Shown piece by piece: positions 24,198 to 33,218 of a DNA stretch of 33,218 bases. The stretch is taken from contig JAPOJV010000021.1 in the NCBI GenBank assembly GCA_029978085.1, positions 1 through 33,218 on the forward strand. Reading direction: 5' to 3'. Every line of letters starts with the position of its first letter. Positions within the stretch are counted from its first letter, which is position 1. The notes beneath the pieces are model-generated. The model had not been told where the DNA came from. It ran no database searches and saw nothing but the letters and a program-made list of their open reading frames with translations. Made by a program: the position numbers and the translations under genes. The DNA comes from a bacterium. GTDB lineage: Bacteria > Planctomycetota > Planctomycetia > Pirellulales > UBA1268.

Positions 24198-24226
24198 TTG
24201 ACGCCCTCCGCCCCCGAACGTAGATT
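24198..24226 (+). promoter_or_regulatory. Promoter of ppdK
   Basis: TTGACG (24198-24203) and TAGATT (24221-24226) are spaced exactly 17 bp apart, the best sigma-70-type promoter in the window together with that of rpsB. The leader would be about 58 nt. Confidence 0.6.
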
Positions 24227-24290
24227 CTGGCTGGTTTCCCGCAGAAAAGCGGTCCTTCCCGTTCCCCTTTCGAAAGGCATCGTCCCGCAC

Positions 24291-27080
<2,790 letters not shown>

Positions 27081-27082
27081 AC

Positions 27083-27124
27083 ACACGCCCGCGGGGCGCC
27101 ACTCATGGCGCTCCGCGGGCGTGT
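27083..27124 (+). terminator. Strong terminator-like hairpin after ppdK
   Basis: An 18-bp stem with one G-U pair (outer part ACACGCCCGCGG, inner GCGCC) and a 6-nt loop ACTCAT begins 2 bp after the ppdK stop. There is no T-run, so it may be a factor-assisted terminator or an mRNA 3'-end stabiliser. Confidence 0.7.
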
Positions 27125-27161
27125 CGGTAGGGTGACCGAATGGGCGTCGAGTGATACGGAA

Positions 27162-27505
27162 CCGCATTGGTTCGGCCGGCGGTGACGTGCTCGCCGCCGG
27201 CGGATTAAACCCCTTCGGGGCACCTTCGGTGTGACGTCGCGTGCTCAACTGATGTGGTCCGCCAACTCTGGCAGTCAAAATTCACCGGACGGCTGCGCGG
27301 CGTCCCCGACCGACCTCCTGTGGCCCGGTCACGCCGTGACCGGAATGCCTGTCACGGCGTGACAGGACCACGGGAGGACGGTCGGCGAGACCGGAGGAGG
27401 AGCGCAGGGATATCCGTAGCTATGTGCGTGCCACCGGGTACACGGGTGGCGGGAGGAATCCCGTAGCGACGACGGAGCGTCTTGCCGCCGGCCGAACCAA
27501 TGCGG
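27162..27505. repeat. 21-bp perfect inverted repeats enclosing a REP pair
   Basis: CCGCATTGGTTCGGCCGGCG plus one G (27162-27182) is perfectly inverted at 27485-27505. The 302-bp interior has no gene. It holds a hairpin GCCGGCGG/CCGCCGGC (27175-27201, sharing the left arm), TTCG-loop mini-hairpins (CCCCTTCGGGG near 27210) and the REP pair at 27320-27371. It could be a MITE-like insertion with a nested REP pair. Confidence 0.75.
27320..27371. repeat. REP-like inverted hairpin pair
   Basis: CCGGTCAC/GTGACCGG with loop GCC (27325-27343), linker AAT and CCTGTCAC/GTGACAGG with loop GGC (27348-27366) form a compact pair edged by GTGG and CCAC. The wider flanks CCTCCTGTGG and CCACGGGAGG are themselves inverted with one mismatch. 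Confidence 0.88.
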
Positions 27506-27557
27506 CCGGGCTTCCTGACCCACCCCACCGCGTCGCCCTGCCGGTACACTCCGCCTC

Positions 27558-28970
27558 ATGGAGCTGACCCCTGAAGCGCAGCGGCTGGCGGTGATCGTCG
27601 GGGTCGTCGTCGTGCTCTGGTTCACCGAGAGCTTGCCGCTGGCGGTGACGGCGCTGCTCGGGGCGGTGGCCTGCGTGGTGTGTGGCGTGGCGCCGGCGAA
27701 GGAGGTGTTTCGGCCGTTCGCCGATCCGCTGATCTTTCTCTTTATCGGATCGTTTTTGCTGGCGGAGGCGATCCGGCTGCATCGGCTCGACCGGCGGCTG
27801 GCATTCGCCGTGCTCGCGGTGCCCTGGGTCGGGGAGCGGCCCGTGCGAATCCTAGCGGCGGTGGCCGTCGTGTCGATGGTCATCAGCGCCTTCATTTCCA
27901 ATACGGTCACGGCGGCGATGATGCTGGCGATCGTGTCGGGGATTTTGGCGGCGGTCGAGGAGGCGGCTGGAGAGGAGCGGCGGCCGGCGTCCGGCTTCGC
28001 GACGGGGCTGTTTCTGTGCATCGCGTTCGCGGCGTCGATCGGCGGTCTGGCCACGCCGATCGGCACGCCCACGAACCTGATCGGTCTGGGATTCATTCGT
28101 GATCAGCTCGGGGTCGCCGTGTCGTTTCCCGGCTGGTGCGCCGTCAGTCTGCCCACGGTGGCGATCCTGGGAGCGATCCTCGTCGCCGTGCTCGCACGGT
28201 TGTTTCCGGCCGGCGTCGAGCGGCTCGATGGCGTGACGGCCTTCGTGCGGACGGAGCGGCGGCGGCTCGGGGCGTGGACGACCGGGCAGCGATCGACGGC
28301 ACTGGCGTTCGCGATCACCGTGGTGCTCTGGGTGGTGCCCGGGCTCGTGCTCGTGGCCGTCGGGCCCGATCATCCGGTGAGCGAATGGCTCCGGGCTCGG
28401 CTGCCCGAGGGGGTGGCGGCGCTCATCGGGGCGATTCTGCTGTTCCTGTTGCCGGGCGACCGACGGCTGGATGGCCGCAGATCGCGGGCCGTGGTCTGGA
28501 GCGAGGCGCGGATCGACTGGGACATCGTGCTGCTCTACGGCGGCGGGCTTGCGCTCGGCGAACTCTGCTTCTCGACAGGTCTGGCCGCGGCCGCGGGCCA
28601 GGGGATCACCGGCTGGATTCCGCACGGCCCCTGGGCGGGCACCGTGCTGGTGGCGGTGGCGGCCGTCGTCGCGGTGGTGACGAGCGAGTTCACGAGCAAC
28701 GTGGCCAGCGCCACGATGGTGGTGCCGATCGTGATCGCCCTCGGTCAGGCCGTGGACGCCGAGCCGGCTGCGGCGGCGCTGGCGGCTACGTTCGCGGCCA
28801 GCCTCGGCTTCATGATGCCGGTCAGCTCACCCTGCAACGCGATCGTCTACGGCTCGGGCCGGATTCCGCTACGGGCGATGATGGCGGCCGGAGCGATTCT
28901 CGACGTGATCGGCGTCGTCGTGATCGCCACGATCGTGCTCGCCGTCACGAGCCTCTGGGGACCGCCCTAA
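27558..28970 (+). CDS. DASS (SLC13-type) sodium:anion symporter
   Basis: The 470-residue membrane protein has 11-12 hydrophobic segments and the internal repeat of the divalent anion:Na+ symporter family. The two Ser-Asn-Thr/Val motifs at the substrate and sodium sites are visible: ISNTVTAAMM near residue 113 and TSEFTSNVASATMVVPI near 380. Each is followed by a Pro-rich loop (ATPIGTPTNLIGLGF, MMPVSSPCNAIVYGSGR). Substrates of the family are dicarboxylates, citrate, sulfate or phosphate; sequence does not say which. The ATG at 27558 is preceded by a TACACT (27545-27550) that may be a -10 box. The stop TAA overlaps the stop of the convergent Cys-rich gene. Confidence 0.9.
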   Translation: MELTPEAQRLAVIVGVVVVLWFTESLPLAVTALLGAVACVVCGVAPAKEVFRPFADPLIFLFIGSFLLAEAIRLHRLDRRLAFAVLAVPWVGERPVRILAAVAVVSMVISAFISNTVTAAMMLAIVSGILAAVEEAAGEERRPASGFATGLFLCIAFAASIGGLATPIGTPTNLIGLGFIRDQLGVAVSFPGWCAVSLPTVAILGAILVAVLARLFPAGVERLDGVTAFVRTERRRLGAWTTGQRSTALAFAITVVLWVVPGLVLVAVGPDHPVSEWLRARLPEGVAALIGAILLFLLPGDRRLDGRRSRAVVWSEARIDWDIVLLYGGGLALGELCFSTGLAAAAGQGITGWIPHGPWAGTVLVAVAAVVAVVTSEFTSNVASATMVVPIVIALGQAVDAEPAAAALAATFAASLGFMMPVSSPCNAIVYGSGRIPLRAMMAAGAILDVIGVVVIATIVLAVTSLWGPP

Positions 28971-29365
28971 AAACCGCCCTCGATCATTGCGCCGCACTGG
29001 TGGCACCGCGGGATGGCGATCGGCCGCGGAGTGGGCATCTGGCCATCGGCGCACAGCCCATGCAGCCGCGGGAAGCATGGGGGCAACTGGGCGCAGCCGC
29101 GGTTCCACGGGCAGAGCATGCCGAGCTGCCCGCACGGATTGGCCTGGAAGATCCGGTTTCCGTGGTGCATCGGCGGGCAGCTCATGCCGTTGACGTTGCC
29201 ATGCCAGGGCGGCGCCTGCTGGCTGCGGCAGTTGCAGTCGCCCGCGGCCGGCCCCGCGTCGTCCATCACGATGGTCGTCTCCTGGGCATGCGACTCCCGA
29301 AGCGCTGGGAGCGCGCCGCACGCGGCGATGATGAACGCGGCGAAAGCGAAGCGGAGATGGATCAC
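28967..29365 (-). CDS. Small Cys-rich exported protein of unknown function
   Basis: The 132-residue product starts at a GTG (29365) with GAGGAG upstream and has a clear signal peptide (LRFAFAAFIIAACGALPALR, cleavage near HAQ-ET at residue 28). The mature part of about 104 residues contains ten Cys, many His and Met, and Pro-rich linkers: DCNCRS, MSCPPMHHGN, NPCGQ, LCPWNRGCAQ, PPCF and a C-terminal CHQCG. Metal binding or disulfide-bonding outside the cytoplasm is plausible; the sequence does not prove either. The ORF track extends it upstream in frame, but that part is shadow of the plus-strand gene. I recognise no family. Its TAG stop overlaps the DASS gene's TAA on the other strand. Confidence 0.75.
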   Translation of the reverse strand: MIHLRFAFAAFIIAACGALPALRESHAQETTIVMDDAGPAAGDCNCRSQQAPPWHGNVNGMSCPPMHHGNRIFQANPCGQLGMLCPWNRGCAQLPPCFPRLHGLCADGQMPTPRPIAIPRCHQCGAMIEGGF

Positions 29366-29544
29366 CGGAGGACTCCTCGGGGTATAGGCTGCGGGCGTTG
29401 CCAGCCAGAGAGAAGTGTCGGCGGTCCGATGGCTCCGCGGTGAGCGGTCGCACCGAAGGGTCCGGATGTGCGGGTGGGTGAAGCTGGATGGGCATCCGGC
29501 CGCGGCAACGCGGCGGGAGGCTGCCGTTCGGGCAGGGTGTGCCG

Positions 29545-29550
29545 TACGAT
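29545..29550 (+). promoter_or_regulatory. Possible -10 box of the LarA-like gene
   Basis: TACGAT lies 38 bp before the GTG at 29589, with CTGCCG as a weak -35 about 18 bp upstream. Confidence 0.3.
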
Positions 29551-29588
29551 TGCGGTTCCTCCCGCTTTCCACCACAGGTTTCGCCACC

Positions 29589-30809
29589 GTGAACCCCATC
29601 GAGATTCGGTCCGGCCACGACGAGCCACTCCTCTTCGAGCCCGAGTCGGGCACCGAGGTGGTGGAGTGCGCCGGCCCGGACGGGGTTTCGGGCCCGGCCG
29701 CCCGTGAGGTGGTGCGGGCGGCGGTTACAGCGCCTGCGGACGGACCGCCGCTCGATGCGCATGTCGTGCCGGGCGATCGGGCGGTGGTGGCCGTGGTCGG
29801 GGCGGTGCCGGAGGCCGACGCCGTGCTGGCGGCGATCACCGACCGGCTGCGCACCGCCGGCGTCGAGGCAGCCGACACGAAGGCCCTGTTCGCCGAGCCG
29901 CTCGAGCCGCTGCGGCCGCGGGCCGCGCTGGCGACGGCGACCGCCGAGGGCTTCGGTGAGGTGGCCATGTTCGATCCGGCGAACGACGCGGCCACCGCCT
30001 ACCTCGTCGCGGACGAATCCGGCAATCCGCTCTATCTCGCTCGCGGGCTCGTCGATGCCGACGTCGTCGTCGCGGTCGGCACATGGGGCTGGAATGCGGC
30101 GCTCGGCGGTCGCTCGCTCGAGGGAGAGCTCTGGCCGACGTTCGGCAGGAGGCAGTGTCGGCTCGACCTCGTGCGGTCGCTCGCCCGCCGTGGTCGGCAC
30201 GCGCTCGCCGACTGGCGGACGGGGATGCAGGAGATCACCTGGCAGTTGGGGGTCTGTGCCAGTCTGCGGCTCGTGCCGGGCCGGCAGGGCACGCTGCATG
30301 CGGCATTTTTCGGACTTCCCGATTCGGCCGCCCGGCAGGCACGGGCGGCGGCGGCGGCCTGGTGCCCGCAGATCGACGACCCGGTCGAACTGTCGATCGC
30401 CTCGCTCTCCGATCCGCACGCTGATTTCGGATGCATCACGCGGGCGGTCGCGGCGGCGGGGCGAGTAACCCAGCCCGGCGGCACGATCTGCGTGGTCAGC
30501 CGCGTGACCGAAGGTCCGGGCGTGATCTTCCTGCGCTGGCGGCAGGGCGCGCCGCTCGAGCAACTCGTCCACGAGGCGGTGGCCACGGGCGACCCGGCGC
30601 TGATCGCCGATGCCCTGCAGACGCGGCTCTTCGCGCGGGCCCTCGGTGAGCGGCGACTCGTGCTGCTTTCCGACATCGACGAGGCCACGGTGGAGGAACT
30701 GTCGTTCGGTCACGCCGCGACCGCCGACGTCGTCGATCGGCTCGCTCACCGGGCGGACAGTATCGCCGTGCTGCACGAGGCCGATCTGATGCTCCCCAAC
30801 GCGGGGTGA
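29589..30809 (+). CDS. LarA / DUF2088-like protein
   Basis: The 406-residue soluble protein seems to belong to the lactate racemase-like (LarA, DUF2088) family. Residues 45-170 form the first domain (DRAVVAVVGAVPEADAVLAA), and the C-terminal part has the family-like QPGGTICVVSRVTEGPG and the ending VLLSDIDEATVEELSFG, then SIAVLHEADLMLP. LarA itself uses a nickel-pincer cofactor. The catalytic His residues and cofactor Lys cannot be placed with confidence here, so racemase activity is not claimed. Translation begins at a GTG (29589); the longer ORF-track start is not family-like. No larB, larC or larE genes are nearby. It is convergent to the signal peptidase gene across a repeat locus. Confidence 0.6.
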   Translation: MNPIEIRSGHDEPLLFEPESGTEVVECAGPDGVSGPAAREVVRAAVTAPADGPPLDAHVVPGDRAVVAVVGAVPEADAVLAAITDRLRTAGVEAADTKALFAEPLEPLRPRAALATATAEGFGEVAMFDPANDAATAYLVADESGNPLYLARGLVDADVVVAVGTWGWNAALGGRSLEGELWPTFGRRQCRLDLVRSLARRGRHALADWRTGMQEITWQLGVCASLRLVPGRQGTLHAAFFGLPDSAARQARAAAAAWCPQIDDPVELSIASLSDPHADFGCITRAVAAAGRVTQPGGTICVVSRVTEGPGVIFLRWRQGAPLEQLVHEAVATGDPALIADALQTRLFARALGERRLVLLSDIDEATVEELSFGHAATADVVDRLAHRADSIAVLHEADLMLPNAG

Positions 30810-30823
30810 GACCGTTGCGCGGC

Positions 30824-30901
30824 GTAGGCCCGTCGCGCCGCATGGGGTTGTCACGCCGTGACCACTGCGCTGTTTTTCCGGTCACGGCGTGGCCGGGCTA
30901 C
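30824..30901. repeat. Degenerate REP-like hairpin cluster
   Basis: GTAGGCCCGTCGCGCCG at 30824 begins a decayed copy. GTCAC/GTGAC with loop GCC (30850-30862) and CCGGTCAC/GTGGCCGG with loop GGC (30878-30896, one G-U pair) follow, ending in GCTAC. It lies between convergent genes and is the most eroded of the six loci. Confidence 0.7.
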
Positions 30902-30923
30902 CAGGCGGGGTGAGCAGACCTGT

Positions 30924-31901
30924 TCACGGGAGGCGATGGCGGAGGCGGCTGAGAGGGATCGGGCCCCAATGCCGCGAATCGATGCTCGCGGCAGGGTGAT
31001 CACCGAGCACGAAGCACTCGTCGCGGCCGAGCGACCAGGAATGACCGCCGTTCGCACCAGGTCGGTAGAGCACGTCGCGCCACAGCGAGGCCCGCTCGAG
31101 TGAGACCGTGTCGGGCGGTGCCTCGCAGCTGATCGCCAGCTGCGGCGACATCGGTGCGAGATCGCCGTCGGCTGACCAGGGCACGGCCACCTGCCATGCG
31201 GGCGGCGCGCCGGCCGGCAGGCATGAGTGGACGCGCTCGTCGGGCTCGCCGGTGGTGGTCAGCTGCCAGGCGGCCGCCACCAGGTGCCCATCGAGCCGTC
31301 CAGCCACGATCGCATGTCGGCCGGTGGCGGTGAGCCGCCACGGGACGATGCGTGCCCCCACCTGCACCCGCACGCGGACGAAGCCATCCGCCGGCAATTC
31401 ACTCACCCGCAGGATCGCAGCCACGCCCACGTCCCGCACCGGCAGCAGCACGTGACTCCGCACCGACTCGACGCCCGCATCATCGAGCACCTCGTGCGGC
31501 CCTGCCTTCCAGCGTTCGTCATTCCGCCGACTGGTGACCGAGGGCGGCTCTCCTGGGGCAACGGCAAGCCCGAGCTCCGCAAGCAGGGGCGGTTCCTTGA
31601 GGACCGGGTGATCGTCGATCACGAGGTCGCCGTCGCGGATCGCCAACCGCTCGCCGGGGAGGCCCACGACCCGCTTGATCGCCGTGCCATCGGTCGCCCC
31701 GAGGGCCCACCGCTCGAATCGCCGCGGCCGCCGCCAGCGGTCCCCGAGCGGAAACCAGCCCGACCGCACGACCTCACCGGCCAGCAACCCGGGCGCCATC
31801 GATACGCCCTCGACGACATACCGGACGGGCAGGGATGCCCCGGCCGCGACGGCAACCACCGCCGCGGCCGTACCGGCGATCAGCCGCCCACGTTGACCCA
31901 C
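30924..31901 (-). CDS. Signal peptidase I-like protein with a large insertion
   Basis: The 325-residue product has one N-terminal membrane anchor (residues 7-24) and the catalytic boxes of S26 signal peptidases: [14 protein letters not shown] with the nucleophile S34, [17 protein letters not shown] with the general base K76, and [20 protein letters not shown] near the C-terminus. Between the Lys and the last box lie about 225 residues, nearly twice the E. coli LepB distance, forming an extra beta-rich domain. It should cleave exported preproteins, or a specialised subset. The start is a GTG at 31901, overlapping the upstream oxidoreductase gene by 22 nt, so translation may be coupled. Confidence 0.82.
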   Translation of the reverse strand: MGQRGRLIAGTAAAVVAVAAGASLPVRYVVEGVSMAPGLLAGEVVRSGWFPLGDRWRRPRRFERWALGATDGTAIKRVVGLPGERLAIRDGDLVIDDHPVLKEPPLLAELGLAVAPGEPPSVTSRRNDERWKAGPHEVLDDAGVESVRSHVLLPVRDVGVAAILRVSELPADGFVRVRVQVGARIVPWRLTATGRHAIVAGRLDGHLVAAAWQLTTTGEPDERVHSCLPAGAPPAWQVAVPWSADGDLAPMSPQLAISCEAPPDTVSLERASLWRDVLYRPGANGGHSWSLGRDECFVLGDHPAASIDSRHWGPIPLSRLRHRLP

Positions 31902-33019
31902 TGGTGGCTCTTCGCGCTCTGGAGAACGGCGTCGCAGACCTTCTGGGTCTCGAGCGCGTCGCGGAACGTGGGATGCGCGGGCTGCTTCTTGGCGTAGGCC
32001 TCGAGGAAGTCAGCCACCTGGTGCACGAACGAGTGCTCGTAGCCGATCGCCAGACCCGGCACCCACCACTTGTTCATGTAGGGGTGGTCGCCGTCGGTTA
32101 CGTGCACGCTCTTCCAGCCCCGCATCGGGCCCTCGTCCCGGTAGTCGAACACCTGCAGCCGGTGCAGGTCGTGGAGATCCCACTTCAGGCTCATGTGCTC
32201 GCCGTTGATCTCGAAGGTGTAGAGAGCCTTGTGGCCGCGGGCGTACCGCGTGCTCTCGAAGAGACCGAGCGAGCCGTTCTTGAAGTGGCAGAGAAAGGAG
32301 CAGGCATCGTCGATGTTCACCTTCTCCACCTTGCCGGTGAGCTGGTGCTTCCGCTCCTTCACGAACGTCTCGGTCATGGCCGTGACGTCGGTCACCGACC
32401 CGTTGAGCCACAGGGCCGTGTCGATGCAGTGGGCCAGGAGATCGCCCGTCACGCCGCTGCCGGCGGCGGCCGAGTCGAGCCGCCACAGGGCGGCGCCCCC
32501 CTGCGGGAGATCGGCGTTGATCGTCCAGTCTTGGAGGAACTCGGCCCGGTAGTGGAAGACGCGGCCGAGCTTGCCGGAGTCGATGATCTGCTTGGCGAAC
32601 GTCACCGCCGGGATGCGGCGGTAGTTGTACCAGACCATGTTGGGCACGCCGGCCTTCTCCACGGCCTGGCACATCTTCTCCCCCTCGGCCGCGTCCATCG
32701 AGAGCGGCTTCTCGCAGAGGATCGCCTTGCCATGCTTGGCGGCTTCGATCGCGATCTCGGCGTGGAGGTTGTTCGGCGTGCAGATGTCGATGGCGTCGAT
32801 GTCGTCGGCCGCGACGAGCTTTCGCCAGTCGGTCTCGACCCGCTTGTAGCCCCAGCGGTCGGCGAAGGCCTGCGCCTTTTCGGCGTCGCGGGCGGCGACG
32901 GCCTGGAGGACCGGCAGATATTCGAGATCGAAGAAGTCCTTGACGCGGTTGTAGCCGTTGGAGTGGGCGCGGCCCATGAAGCCGTAGCCGATCATGCCGA
33001 TGCGGAGGGGTTTCGCCAT
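31880..33019 (-). CDS. Gfo/Idh/MocA family oxidoreductase
   Basis: The 379-residue enzyme opens with an NAD(P)-binding Rossmann fold ([18 protein letters not shown]), then [20 protein letters not shown] and the family's catalytic EKP motif in [18 protein letters not shown]. The C-terminal alpha/beta domain includes [17 protein letters not shown], whose Asp and His fit the catalytic positions. These enzymes oxidise or reduce sugars and inositols; planctomycetes carry many and the substrate here is unknown. There is no twin-arginine signal, so it acts in the cytoplasm. The ATG at 33019 follows AAAGGA. It lies 18 bp after the preceding minus-strand gene and overlaps the signal peptidase gene. 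Confidence 0.94.
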   Translation of the reverse strand: MAKPLRIGMIGYGFMGRAHSNGYNRVKDFFDLEYLPVLQAVAARDAEKAQAFADRWGYKRVETDWRKLVAADDIDAIDICTPNNLHAEIAIEAAKHGKAILCEKPLSMDAAEGEKMCQAVEKAGVPNMVWYNYRRIPAVTFAKQIIDSGKLGRVFHYRAEFLQDWTINADLPQGGAALWRLDSAAAGSGVTGDLLAHCIDTALWLNGSVTDVTAMTETFVKERKHQLTGKVEKVNIDDACSFLCHFKNGSLGLFESTRYARGHKALYTFEINGEHMSLKWDLHDLHRLQVFDYRDEGPMRGWKSVHVTDGDHPYMNKWWVPGLAIGYEHSFVHQVADFLEAYAKKQPAHPTFRDALETQKVCDAVLQSAKSHQWVNVGG

Positions 33020-33037
33020 TTGGGTGAGTCCTTTGTG

Positions 33038-33218
33038 TCAGTTCCAGCCGTGCGCGTCGCGGACGGCGATCATGGTCTTGAGGATGGTGTTCCAGGTGTT
33101 CGGGTTTTCGAGTGTGGCGTTGGGGAACATGCAGCCGTCCCAGCAGATGTGCCGAAAGGCCTTGGTGAGGCTGCCGTCGGTATTGCGCAGCCAGAAGCCG
33201 GCATGCTTGACGATGTCG
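33038..33218 (-). CDS. 3' end of an unidentified gene (runs off the window)
   Basis: The last 59 codons of a minus-strand gene are visible, ending [11 protein letters not shown] and including [20 protein letters not shown]. Codon use is like its neighbours and there is a clean stop at 33038, 18 bp before the oxidoreductase ATG, so the two are probably co-transcribed. I cannot name the family from this piece. A sugar isomerase/epimerase-type partner would be common next to a Gfo/Idh/MocA gene, but nothing visible proves it. Confidence 0.75.
   Translation of the reverse strand, partial: DIVKHAGFWLRNTDGSLTKAFRHICWDGCMFPNATLENPNTWNTILKTMIAVRDAHGWN

Noticed and set aside
28869-30854. Minus-strand ORF of 661 codons opposite the LarA-like gene
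   Set aside because: Arg/Pro/His-rich shadow sequence without motifs; the plus-strand frame has the family-like segments.

Overview
The window looks like chromosomal DNA from a GC-rich planctomycete, possibly of the Pirellulales type; this placement is inferred, not tested. It rests on high GC with strong G/C preference at third codon positions, frequent GTG starts, a secreted-type ORF with a LEPR-XLL-like motif, a DUF2617-like protein, a FolK with an extra C-terminal domain, and a mixture of housekeeping operons and planctomycete-flavoured membrane proteins. No prophage, CRISPR array, plasmid gene or transposase gene is visible.

Layout. 1-1.2 kb: a short exported LEPR-type protein, a poorly explained stretch that may hold a gene remnant, and tRNA-Leu(CAA) on the minus strand. 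1.3-3.5 kb: a GlmU-like sugar nucleotidyltransferase/acyltransferase and metF. 3.6-5.7 kb, minus strand: a single-domain response regulator, a DUF2617-like protein and a CPBP protease. 6.1-9.5 kb: a compact folK-panC-lgt-CDGSH run with start/stop overlaps. 9.7-13.4 kb: an MMPL/RND transporter overlapping an RlmI-type rRNA methyltransferase. 13.7-15.6 kb, minus strand: ilvN-ilvC and a small unknown gene. 15.8-19.1 kb: the conserved translation cluster rpsB-tsf-pyrH-frr. 19.1-23.2 kb: an ABC exporter ATPase, an ABC-2 permease fused to a CPBP protease, and an ionotropic-glutamate-receptor-like ligand-gated channel, each overlapping the next by 4 nt. 23.5-24.0 kb, minus strand: a fatty-acid-hydroxylase-like protein. 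24.3-27.1 kb: pyruvate phosphate dikinase. 27.6-29.0 kb: a DASS (SLC13-type) transporter converging on a small Cys-rich exported protein. 29.6-30.8 kb: a LarA/DUF2088-like protein. 30.9-33.2 kb, minus strand: an atypical signal peptidase I, a Gfo/Idh/MocA oxidoreductase and the 3' end of another gene.

Two things stand out. First, the intergenic regions carry a family of short hairpins. At least 14 copies lie at six loci. All have a 3-nt NCC loop closed by C-G (core CNCCG), stems whose sequence changes with pairing preserved, and GTAG/CTAC edges. They usually occur as inverted pairs, as in REP/REPIN elements, and two loci also carry longer perfect inverted repeats of 26 and 21 bp. Second, the NatA / NatB-CPBP / iGluR-like operon joins an exporter, an intramembrane protease and a ligand-gated pore whose selectivity filter is neither the K+ type nor the animal iGluR type, while the key amino-acid-binding residues are kept. 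It is the best candidate here for an undescribed functional system.
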